Source of the DNA: Vespa crabro | Lineage: Eukaryota > Arthropoda > Insecta > Hymenoptera > Vespidae | DNA: 64,000 nt | Direction: 5' to 3' | Assembly: GCF_910589235.1 (NCBI RefSeq) | Contig: NC_060956.1 | Location: 12,678,999-12,742,998 of the forward strand | Shown here: positions 53,901 through 64,000 of the stretch, one piece after another | Position numbering within the stretch: the stretch's first letter is position 1 | Layout of the letters: every line of letters starts with the position of its first letter | The notes under the pieces: model-generated | The model's input: only the letters and a program-made list of their open reading frames with translations | What the model was told of the DNA's origin: nothing | Databases searched by the model: none | Translations under genes and position numbers: made by a program

Positions 53901-56900
53901 AAATTCACATGTGTTGTTCAGTTTTCTCGATAATTTTCATGTTAAAGCACGTATTTAAAAATAGTCGGAAAGAAATATTCTAGTTTCATTCTTTATTCTG
54001 CGTCGAAAGTATATAAAATCATTGAAATTGAATGTGATTTCAACCTTTCATTTTTCGACGATACGCCTTTATGAGCATAAAATCGTATATACGATATGAA
54101 ACAATGTTAATACATCAATACCAAGATAAAAAGGATGTTTGATATTCTGAAATAACATGTCTGAATAGATTGGTAACATTTTTCGTACTGTTGTCCGGGA
54201 AAATTCATTGTTTTCACCATTTTACCTCAGCATATAGCGAAAAACGCATATGTCGATCAGGTTTCTCGATAATTATCATGTTACAACACATATTTACGCA
54301 TAGTCGGAAAGATATAATCTAGTTTCATTCTTTATTCTGCGTCGAAAAAATATAAAATCATTGAAATTGAATGTGATTTCAACCTTTCATTTTTCGACGA
54401 TACGCCTTTATGAGCATAAAATCGTATATACGATATGAAACAAAGTTAAGACATCAATTCCAAGATAGAAAAGATTTTTGATCTTCTGAAATACAATGTC
54501 CGAATAGATTGGTAACATTTTTCAAACTGTGGAACGAGTATTTTCACTGTTTTCATGATAATATTTCCGCATATAGCGGAATTCGCATGTGTCGATCAGG
54601 TTTCTCATTAATTATCATGTTAAAACACGCATTTACACATAGTCGGAAAGATATAATCTAGTTTCATTCTTTATTCTGCGTCGAAAGTATTTAAAATCAT
54701 TGAAATTGAATTAGATTTCAACCTTTCATTTTTCGACGATACAACTTTATGAGCATAAAATCGTATATTGGATATGAAACAAAGTTAAGACATCAATTCC
54801 AAGATAGAAAAGATTTTTGATCTTCTGAAATACAATGTCCGAATCGATTGGTAACATTTTTCAAACTGTGGAACGAGTATTTTCACTGTTTTCATGATAA
54901 TATTTCCGCATATAGCGGAATTCGCATGTGTCGATCAGGTTTCTCATTAATTATCATGTTAAAACACGCATTTACACATAGTCGGAAAGATATAATCTAG
55001 TTTCATTCTTTATTCTGCGTCGAAAGTATTTAAAATCATTGAAATTGAATTAGATTTCAACCTTTCATTTTTCGACGATACAACTTTATGAGCATAAAAT
55101 CGTATATTGGATATGAAACAAAGTTAAGACATCAATTCCAAGATAGAAAAGATTTTTGATCTTCTGAAATACAATGTCCGAATCGATTGGTAACATTTTT
55201 CAAACTGTGGAACGAGTATTTTCACTGTTTTCATGATAATATTTCCGCATATAGCGAAATTCACATGTGTTGTTCAGTTTTCTCGATAATTTTCATGTTA
55301 AAGCACGTATTTAAAAATAGTCGGAAAGAAATATTCTAGTTTCATTCTTTATTCTGCGTCGAAAGTATATAAAATCATTGAAATTGAATGTGATTTCAAC
55401 CTTTCATTTTTCGACGATACGCCTTTATGAGCATAAAATCGTATATACGATATGAAACAATGTTAATACATCAATACCAAGATAAAAAGGATGTTTGATA
55501 TTCTGAAATAACATGTCTGAATAGATTGGTAACATTTTTCGTACTGTTGTCCGGGAAAATTCATTGTTTTCACCATTTTACCTCAGCATATAGCGAAAAA
55601 CGCATATGTCGATCAGGTTTCTCGATAATTATCATGTTACAACACGTATTTACGCATAGTCGGAAAGATATAATCTAGTTTCATTCTTTATTCTGCGTCG
55701 AAAAAATATAAAATCATTGAAATTGAATGTGATTTCAACCTTTCATTTTTCGACGATACGCCTTTATGAGCATAAAATCGTATATACGATATGAAACAAA
55801 GTTAAGACATCAATTCCAAGATAGAAAAGATTTTTGATCTTCTGAAATACAATGTCCGAATAGATTGGTAACATTTTTCAAACTGTGGAACGAGTATTTT
55901 CACTGTTTTCATGATAATATTTCCGCATATAGCGGAATTCGCATGTGTCGATCAGGTTTCTCATTAATTATCATGTTAAAACACGCATTTACACATAGTC
56001 GGAAAGATATAATCTAGTTTCATTCTTTATTCTGCGTCGAAAGTATTTAAAATCATTGAAATTGAATTAGATTTCAACATTTCATTTTTCGACGATACAA
56101 CTTTATGAGCATAAAATCGTATATTGGATATGAAACAAAGTTAAGACATCAATTCCAAGATAGAAAAGATTTTTGATCTTCTGAAATACAATGTCCGAAT
56201 CGATTGGTAACATTTTTCAAACTGTGGAACGAGTATTTTCACTGTTTTCATGATAATATTTCCTCATATAGCGAAATTCACATGTGTTGTTCAGTTTTCT
56301 CGATAATTTTCATGTTAAAGCACGTATTTAAAAATAGTCGGAAAGAAATATTCTAGTTTCATTCTTTATTCTGCGTCGAAAGTATATAAAATCATTGAAA
56401 TTGAATGTGATTTCAACCTTTCGTTTTTCGACGATACGCCTTTATGAGCATAAAATCGTATATTGGATATGAAACAAAGTTAAGACATCAATTCCAAGAT
56501 AGAAAAGATTTTTGATCTTCTGAAATACAATGTCTGAATCGATTGGTAACATTTTTCAAACTGTTGTACGAGTAAGTTCAAAGATTTCACCATTTTATCT
56601 CAGCATATAGCGAAAAACGCATATGTCGATCAGGTTTCTCGATAATTATCATGTTACAACACATATTTACGCATAGTCGGAAAGATATAATCTAGTTTCA
56701 TTCTTTATTCTGCGTCGAAAAAATATAAAATCATTGAAATTGAATGTGATTTCAACCTTTCATTTTTCGACGATACGCCTTTATGAGCATAAAATCGTAT
56801 ATACGATATGAAACAAAGTTAAGACATCAATTCCAAGATAGAAAAGATTTTTGATCTTCTGAAATACAATGTCCGAATAGATTGGTAACATTTTTCAAAC

Positions 56901-59900
56901 TGTGGAACGAGTATTTTCACTGTTTTCATGATAATATTTCCGCATATAGCGGAATTCGCATGTGTCGATCAGGTTTCTCATTAATTATCATGTTAAAACA
57001 CGCATTTACACATAGTCGGAAAGATATAATCTAGTTTCATTCTTTATTCTGCGTCGAAAGTATTTAAAATCATTGAAATTGAATTAGATTTCAACCTTTC
57101 ATTTTTCGACGATACAACTTTATGAGCATAAAATCGTATATTGGATATGAAACAAAGTTAAGACATCAATTCCAAGATAGAAAAGATTTTTGATCTTCTG
57201 AAATACAATGTCCGAATCGATTGGTAACATTTTTCAAACTGTGGAACGAGTATTTTCACTGTTTTCATGATAATATTTCCGCATATAGCGAAATTCACAT
57301 GTGTTGTTCAGTTTTCTCGATAATTTTCATGTTAAAGCACGTATTTAAAAATAGTCGGAAAGAAATATTCTAGTTTCATTCTTTATTCTGCGTCGAAAGT
57401 ATATAAAATCATTGAAATTGAATGTGATTTCAACCTTTCGTTTTTCGACGATACGCCTTTATGAGCATAAAATCGTATATTGGATATGAAACAAAGTTAA
57501 GACATCAATTCCAAGATAGAAAAGATTTTTGATCTTCTGAAATACAATGTCTGAATCGATTGGTAACATTTTTCAAACTGTTGTACGAGTAAGTTCAAAG
57601 ATTTCACCATTTTATCTCAGCATATAGCGAAAAACGCATATGTCGATCAGGTTTCTCGATAATTATCATGTTACAACACATATTTACGCATAGTCGGAAA
57701 GATATAATCTAGTTTCATTCTTTATTCTGCGTCGAAAGTATATAAAATCATTGAAATTGAATTAGATTTCAACCTTTCATTTTTCGACGATACAACTTTA
57801 TGAGCATAAAATCGTATATTGGATATGAAACAAAGTTAAGACATCAATTCCAAGATAGAAAAGATTTTTGATCTTCTGAAATACAATGTCCGAATCGATT
57901 GGTAACATTTTTCAAACTGTGGAACGAGTATTTTCACTGTTTTCATGATAATATTTCCGCATATAGCGAAATTCACATGTGTTGTTCAGTTTTCTCGATA
58001 ATTTTCATGTTAAAGCACGTATTTAAAAATAGTCGGAAAGAAATATTCTAGTTTCATTCTTTATTCTGCGTCGAAAGTATATAAAATCATTGAAATTGAA
58101 TGTGATTTCCACCTTTCCTTTTTCGACGATACGCCTTTATGAGCATAAAATCGTATATTGGATATGAAACAAAGTTAAGACATCAATTCCAAGATAGAAA
58201 AGATTTTTGATCTTCTGAAATACAATGTCTGAATCGATTGGTAACATTTTTCAAACTGTTGTACGAGTAAGTTCAAAGATTTCACCATTTTATCTCAGCA
58301 TATAGCGAAAAACGCATATGTCGATCAGGTTTCTCGATAATTATCATGTTACAACACATATTTACGCATAGTCGGAAAGATATAATCTAGTTTCATTCTT
58401 TATTCTGCGTCGAAAGTATTTAAAATCATTGAAATTGAATTAGATTTCAACCTTTCATTTTTCGACGATACAACTTTATGAGCATAAAATCGTATATTGG
58501 ATATGAAACAAAGTTAAGACATCAATTCCAAGATAGAAAAGATTTTTGATCTTCTGAAATACAATGTCCGAATCGATTGGTAACATTTTTCAAACAGTGG
58601 AACGAGTATTTTCACTGTTTTCATGATAATATTTCCGCATATAGCGGAATTCGCATGTGTCGATCAGGTTTCTCATTAATTATCATGTTAAAACACGCAT
58701 TTACACATAGTCGGAAAGATATAATCTAGTTTCATTCTTTATTCTGCGTCGAAAGTATTTAAAATCATTGAAATTGAATTAGATTTCAACCTTTCATTTT
58801 TCGACGATACAACTTTATGAGCATAAAATCGTATATTGGATATGAAACAAAGTTAAGACATCAATTCCAAGATAGAAAAGATTTTTGATCTTCTGAAATA
58901 CAATGTCCGAATCGATTGGTAACATTTTTCAAACTGTGGAACGAGTATTTTCACTGTTTTCATGATAATATTTCCGCATATAGCGAAATTCACATGTGTT
59001 GTTCAGTTTTCTCGATAATTTTCATGTTAAAGCACGTATTTAAAAATAGTCGGAAAGAAATATTCTAGTTTCATTCTTTATTCTGCGTCGAAAGTATATA
59101 AAATCATTGAAATTGAATGTGATTTCAACCTTTCATTTTTCGACGATACGCCTTTATGAGCATAAAATCGTATATACGATATGAAACAATGTTAATACAT
59201 CAATACCAAGATAAAAAGGATGTTTGATATTCTGAAATAACATGTCTGAATAGATTGGTAACATTTTTCGTACTGTTGTCCGGGAAAATTCATTGTTTTC
59301 ACCATTTTACCTCAGCATATAGCGAAAAACGCATATGTCGATCAGGTTTCTCGATAATTATCATGTTACAACACGTATTTACGCATAGTCGGAAAGATAT
59401 AATCTAGTTTCATTCTTTATTCTGCGTCGAAAAAATATAAAATCATTGAAATTGAATGTGATTTCAACCTTTCATTTTTCGACGATACGCCTTTATGAGC
59501 ATAAAATCGTATATACGATATGAAACAAAGTTAAGACATCAATTCCAAGATAGAAAAGATTTTTGATCTTCTGAAATACAATGTCCGAATAGATTGGTAA
59601 CATTTTTCAAACTGTGGAACGAGTATTTTCACTGTTTTCATGATAATATTTCCGCATATAGCGGAATTCGCATGTGTCGATCAGGTTTCTCATTAATTAT
59701 CATGTTAAAACACGCATTTACACATAGTCGGAAAGATATAATCTAGTTTCATTCTTTATTCTGCGTCGAAAGTATTTAAAATCATTGAAATTGAATTAGA
59801 TTTCAACCTTTCATTTTTCGACGATACAACTTTATGAGCATAAAATCGTATATTGGATATGAAACAAAGTTAAGACATCAATTCCAAGATAGAAAAGATT

Positions 59901-60002
59901 TTTGATCTTCTGAAATACAATGTCCGAATCGATTGGTAACATTTTTCAAACTGTGGAACGAGTATTTTCACTGTTTTCATGATAATATTTCCGCATATAG
60001 CG
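53901..60002 (+). repeat. 20-monomer block, copy 2, then D-B-C
   Basis: Monomers 160-177 in order: DBCC, DBC, A1BC, A1H', A1HC, DBC. Unit starts are 53901, 55257, 56274, 57291, 57969 and 58986. The first 15 match 47121-52205 at an offset of 6780 bp, including the C-C tandem. Subtype markers do not all match: the H' at 57630 has gtatata, like the 43053 and 45765 copies, while its positional partner at 50850 has gtattt. So later local exchange has reshuffled the duplicate. Private changes: tttcctcatatagcg at the end of the C at 55935, cctttccttttt in the A at 57969, caaacagtgg in the H at 58308. Confidence 0.82.
54579..55256 (+). repeat. C-C tandem pair, second occurrence
   Basis: Class C monomers at 54579 and 54918 are adjacent in a D-B-C-C unit. 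The position is exactly 6780 bp (20 monomers) right of the first C-C pair and both are followed by D-B-C, A-B-C. One event followed by block duplication is simpler than two events. Confidence 0.92.
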
Positions 60003-60680
60003 AAATTCACATGTGTTGTTCAGTTTTCTCGATAATTTTCATGTTAAAGCACGTATTTAAAAATAGTCGGAAAGAAATATTCTAGTTTCATTCTTTATTC
60101 TGCGTCGAAAGTATATAAAATCATTGAAATTGAATGTGATTTCAACCTTTCGTTTTTCGACGATACGCCTTTATGAGCATAAAATCGTATATTGGATATG
60201 AAACAAAGTTAAGACATCAATTCCAATATAGAAAAGATTTTTGATCTTCTGAAATACAATGTCTGAATCGATTGGTAACATTTTTCAAACTGTTGTACGA
60301 GTAAGTTCAAAGATTTCACCATTTTATCTCAGCATATAGCGAAAAACGCATATGTCGATCAGGTTTCTCGATAATTATCATGTTACAACACATATTTACG
60401 CATAGTCGGAAAGATATAATCTAGTTTCATTCTTTATTCTGCGTCGAAAGTATTTAAAATCATTGAAATTGAATTAGATTTCAACCTTTCATTTTTCGAC
60501 GATACAACTTTATGAGCATAAAATCGTATATTGGATATGAAACAAAGTTAAGACATCAATTCCAAGATAGAAAAGATTTTTGATCTTCTGAAATACAATG
60601 TCCGAATCGATTGGTAACATTTTTCAAACTGTGGAACGAGTATTTTCACTGTTTTCATGATAATATTTCCGCATATAGCG

Positions 60681-61019
60681 GAATTCGCATATGTCGATCA
60701 GGTTTCTCGATAATTATCATGTTACAACACATATTTACGCATAGTCGGAAAGATATAATCTAGTTTCATTCTTTATTCTGCGTCGAAAGTATTTAAAATC
60801 ATTGAAATTGAATTAGATTTCAACCTTTCATTTTTCGACGATACAACTTTATGAGCATAAAATCGTATATTGGATATGAAACAAAGTTAAGACATCAATT
60901 CCAAGATAGAAAAGATTTTTGATCTTCTGAAATACAATGTCCGAATCGATTGGTAACATTTTTCAAACTGTGGAACGAGTATTTTCACTGTTTTCATGAT
61001 AATATTTCCGCATATAGCG
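60681..61019 (+). repeat. Monomer X (C head bases joined to H)
   Basis: It begins gaattcgc like C, then reads atatgtcg and tctcgataatt like B, with catatttacgc, and C alleles from s6 on. The first switch, C to B, lies between 60685 and 60691. It sits between H and C, so the unit is A-H-X-C. It is the gain-type product expected when H and C exchange out of register near their heads. Confidence 0.9.
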
Positions 61020-63053
61020 GAATTCGCATGTGTCGATCAGGTTTCTCATTAATTATCATGTTAAAACACGCATTTACACATAGTCGGAAAGATATAATCT
61101 AGTTTCATTCTTTATTCTGCGTCGAAAGTATTTAAAATCATTGAAATTGAATTAGATTTCAACCTTTCATTTTTCGACGATACAACTTTATGAGCATAAA
61201 ATCGTATATTGGATATGAAACAAAGTTAAGACATCAATTCCAAGATAGAAAAGATTTTTGATCTTCTGAAATACAATGTCCGAATCGATTGGTAACATTT
61301 TTCAAACTGTGGAACGAGTATTTTCACTGTTTTCATGATAATATTTCCGCATATAGCGAAATTCACATGTGTTGTTCAGTTTTCTCGATAATTTTCATGT
61401 TAAAGCACGTATTTAAAAATAGTCGGAAAGAAATATTCTAGTTTCATTCTTTATTCTGCGTCGAAAGTATATAAAATCATTGAAATTGAATGTGATTTCA
61501 ACCTTTCATTTTTCGACGATACGCCTTTATGAGCATAAAATCGTATATACGATATGAAACAATGTTAATACATCAATACCAAGATAAAAAGGATGTTTGA
61601 TATTCTGAAATAACATGTCTGAATAGATTGGTAACATTTTTCGTACTGTTGTCCGGGAAAATTCATTGTTTTCACCATTTTACCTCAGCATATAGCGAAA
61701 AACGCATATGTCGATCAGGTTTCTCGATAATTATCATGTTACAACACGTATTTACGCATAGTCGGAAAGATATAATCTAGTTTCATTCTTTATTCTGCGT
61801 CGAAAAAATATAAAATCATTGAAATTGAATGTGATTTCAACCTTTCATTTTTCGACGATACGCCTTTATGAGCATAAAATCGTATATACGATATGAAACA
61901 AAGTTAAGACATCAATTCCAAGATAGAAAAGATTTTTGATCTTCTGAAATACAATGTCCGAATAGATTGGTAACATTTTTCAAACTGTGGAACGAGTATT
62001 TTCACTGTTTTCATGATAATATTTCCGCATATAGCGGAATTCGCATGTGTCGATCAGGTTTCTCATTAATTATCATGTTAAAACACGCATTTACACATAG
62101 TCGGAAAGATATAATCTAGTTTCATTCTTTATTCTGCGTCGAAAGTATTTAAAATCATTGAAATTGAATTAGATTTCAACCTTTCATTTTTCGACGATAC
62201 AACTTTATGAGCATAAAATCGTATATTGGATATGAAACAAAGTTAAGACATCAATTCCAAGATAGAAAAGATTTTTGATCTTCTGAAATACAATGTCCGA
62301 ATCGATTGGTAACATTTTTCAAACTGTGGAACGAGTATTTTCACTGTTTTCATGATAATATTTCCGCATATAGCGAAATTCACATGTGTTGTTCAGTTTT
62401 CTCGATAATTTTCATGTTAAAGCACGTATTTAAAAATAGTCGGAAAGAAATATTCTAGTTTCATTCTTTATTCTGCGTCGAAAGTATATAAAATCATTGA
62501 AATTGAATGTGATTTCAACCTTTCGTTTTTCGACGATACGCCTTTATGAGCATAAAATCGTATATTGGATATGAAACAAAGTTAAGACATCAATTCCAAG
62601 ATAGAAAAGATTTTTGATCTTCTGAAATACAATGTCTGAATCGATTGGTAACATTTTTCAAACTGTTGTACGAGTAAGTTCAAAGATTTCACCATTTTAT
62701 CTCAGCATATAGCGAAAAACGCATATGTCGATCAGGTTTCTCGATAATTATCATGTTACAACACATATTTACGCATAGTCGGAAAGATATAATCTAGTTT
62801 CATTCTTTATTCTGCGTCGAAAGTATTTAAAATCATTGAAATTGAATTAGATTTCAACCTTTCATTTTTCGACGATACAACTTCATGAGCATAAAATCGT
62901 ATATTGGATATGAAACAAAGTTAAGACATCAATTCCAAGATAGAAAAGATTTTTGATCTTCTGAAATACAATGTCCGAATCGATTGGTAACATTTTTCAA
63001 ACTGTGGAACGAGTATTTTCACTGTTTTCATGATAATATTTCCGCATATAGCG

Positions 63054-63392
63054 GAATTCGCATATGTCGATCAGGTTTCTCGATAATTATCATGTTACAA
63101 CACATATTTACGCATAGTCGGAAAGATATAATCTAGTTTCATTCTTTATTCTGCGTCGAAAGTATTTAAAATCATTGAAATTGAATTAGATTTCAACCTT
63201 TCATTTTTCGACGATACAACTTTATGAGCATAAAATCGTATATTGGATATGAAACAAAGTTAAGACATCAATTCCAAGATAGAAAAGATTTTTGATCTTC
63301 TGAAATACAATGTCCGAATCGATTGGTAACATTTTTCAAACTGTGGAACGAGTATTTTCACTGTTTTCATGATAATATTTCCGCATATAGCG
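63054..63392 (+). repeat. Monomer X, second copy
   Basis: Same structure as the 60681 copy, with the C-to-B switch inside the first dozen bases, again between H and C. The offset is 2373 bp, one heptamer. The short switch interval is shared, so both copies very likely descend from one exchange. Confidence 0.9.
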
Positions 63393-63731
63393 GAATTCGC
63401 ATGTGTCGATCAGGTTTCTCATTAATTATCATGTTAAAACACGCATTTACACATAGTCGGAAAGATATAATCTAGTTTCATTCTTTATTCTGCGTCGAAA
63501 GTATTTAAAATCATTGAAATTGAATTAGATTTCAACCTTTCATTTTTCGACGATACAACTTTATGAGCATAAAATCGTATATTGGATATGAAACAAAGTT
63601 AAGACATCAATTCCAAGATAGAAAAGATTTTTGATCTTCTGAAATCCAATGTCCGAATCGATTGGTAACATTTTTCAAACTGTGGAACGAGTATTTTCAC
63701 TGTTTTCATGATAATATTTCCGCATATAGCG

Positions 63732-64000
63732 AAATTCACATGTGTTGTTCAGTTTTCTCGATAATTTTCATGTTAAAGCACGTATTTAAAAATAGTCGGA
63801 AAGAAATATTCTAGTTTCATTCTTTATTCTGCGTCGAAAGTATATAAAATCATTGAAATTGAATGTGATTTCAACCTTTCATTTTTCGACGATACGCCTT
63901 TATGAGCATAAAATCGTATATACGATATGAAACAATGTTAATACATCAATACCAAGATAAAAAGGATGTTTGATATTCTGAAATAACATGTCTGAATAGA
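63732..64000 (+). repeat. Partial class D monomer at the right edge
   Basis: 269 bases of a D monomer: A-like head, palindrome, then aatgttaatac and gatgtttgatattc. It is cut by the window end after tctgaataga. The array clearly continues. Confidence 0.95.

Larger units (their letters stand above)
60003..63731 (+). repeat. A-H-X-C tetramers separated by D-B-C (2373-bp heptamer)
   Basis: Monomers 178-188 in order: A1HXC, DBC, A1HXC. Unit starts are 60003, 61359 and 62376. The heptamer A-H-X-C-D-B-C has a period of 2373 bp and a third period seems to begin with D at 63732 taking the place it has at 61359. X is found only here. Private changes: ccaatatag in the A at 60003, cttcatgagc in the H at 62715 and gaaatccaatg in the C at 63393. 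Confidence 0.87.
1..64000 (+). repeat. 339-bp satellite array with higher-order repeats, whole window
   Basis: Every base belongs to a head-to-tail 339 bp repeat. I followed the invariant junction catatagcg from monomer to monomer: it recurs every 339 bases from 331 to the right edge, with one 1-base shift after 27458. All copies have the same orientation. Base composition is about 30% GC. Classes A, B, C and D alternate in a fixed order, so this is a true higher-order repeat and not a simple monomeric satellite. Class divergence is 6 to 11%, while copies of the same class differ by a few bases, which implies recent homogenisation. Both window edges lie inside the array, so its real size is unknown. 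No open reading frame, RNA gene or mobile element is supported. Satellites of this form are usually centromeric or pericentromeric; that location is inferred, not shown. Confidence 0.98.

Noticed and set aside
1..64000. CRISPR array
   Set aside because: Repeats are 339 bp with no unique spacers between them; the intervening sequence is itself repeated.
1..64000. CENP-B box or telomere-type repeat
   Set aside because: I found no match to the CENP-B box core pattern (TTCG....A..CGGG) in the A, B, C or D references and no ttaggg-like tandem. The nearest, ctttcgtttttcgacg in A, lacks the CGGG half.
1..64000. Transposon or retroelement insertion
   Set aside because: No break in the 339 bp phase other than one missing T, no target-site duplication and no non-satellite sequence.
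1..64000. Assembly artefact made of copied sequence
   Set aside because: Cannot be excluded without reads, but private single-base variants, graded class composition and varied HOR lengths are not what simple duplication of one contig piece would give.

Overview
The whole 64 kb window is one uninterrupted satellite DNA array. I see no gene, RNA gene, transposon, CRISPR array or unique sequence. The unit is a 339 bp, AT-rich monomer (about 30% GC, counted by hand on one monomer). There are 188 complete copies and one partial copy, all on the same strand; 187 of the 188 are exactly 339 bp and one is 338 bp. A megabase-style array with higher-order repeats (HORs) points to a eukaryotic nuclear genome, probably centromeric or pericentromeric heterochromatin. 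I cannot name the species, because I do not recognise the monomer as a published satellite. All classification was done by eye.

Numbering used below: monomer n starts at 339(n-1)+1 for n up to 81 and at 339(n-1) from n=82. Classes are set by linked variants. A has head aaattcacatgtg and tail ttcaccattttatctcag; its subtypes are A1 (gtattt, gtgattt) and A2 (gtaatt, gagattt). D has an A-like head and its own 3' half. B has head aaaaacgcatatg. C has head gaattcgcatgtg. H and B' are B-to-C chimeras. X has a few bases of C head followed by H sequence. A and B differ at about 36 sites (about 89% identity), B and C at about 20 (about 94%); copies within a class differ by only a few bases.

Monomers are ordered into HOR units: 43 trimers (A-B-C, A-H-C or D-B-C, 1017 bp), 19 dimers (A-B', A-H', D-B', 678 bp), 4 tetramers (D-B-C-C, A-H-X-C, 1356 bp) and 1 pentamer. 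The layout runs left to right. 1-14238 is A-B-C and A-B' rich in A2 with no D or H, and includes a 1695 bp pentamer block present three times (6442-11526). 14239-17967 holds the first D and first H. 17968-31187 is a 21-monomer segment (7119 bp) followed by a nearly full second copy. 31188-37967 is rich in D-B-C and contains a C/A chimera. 37968-42713 is mixed. 42714-60002 is built from 8-, 5- and 15/20-monomer blocks marked by an A variant (ttccacc). 60003-64000 carries the X tetramers.

The pattern fits ongoing out-of-register exchange plus short gene conversion between B and C. The window preserves a ladder of B-to-C switch points and the products expected of such exchange: dimers from loss of a monomer, tetramers from gain. 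Each monomer also carries a nested inverted repeat whose stems are mostly constant while the loop varies between classes, and class B carries additional perfect palindromes. These are the features most worth testing for a chromatin or centromere role.
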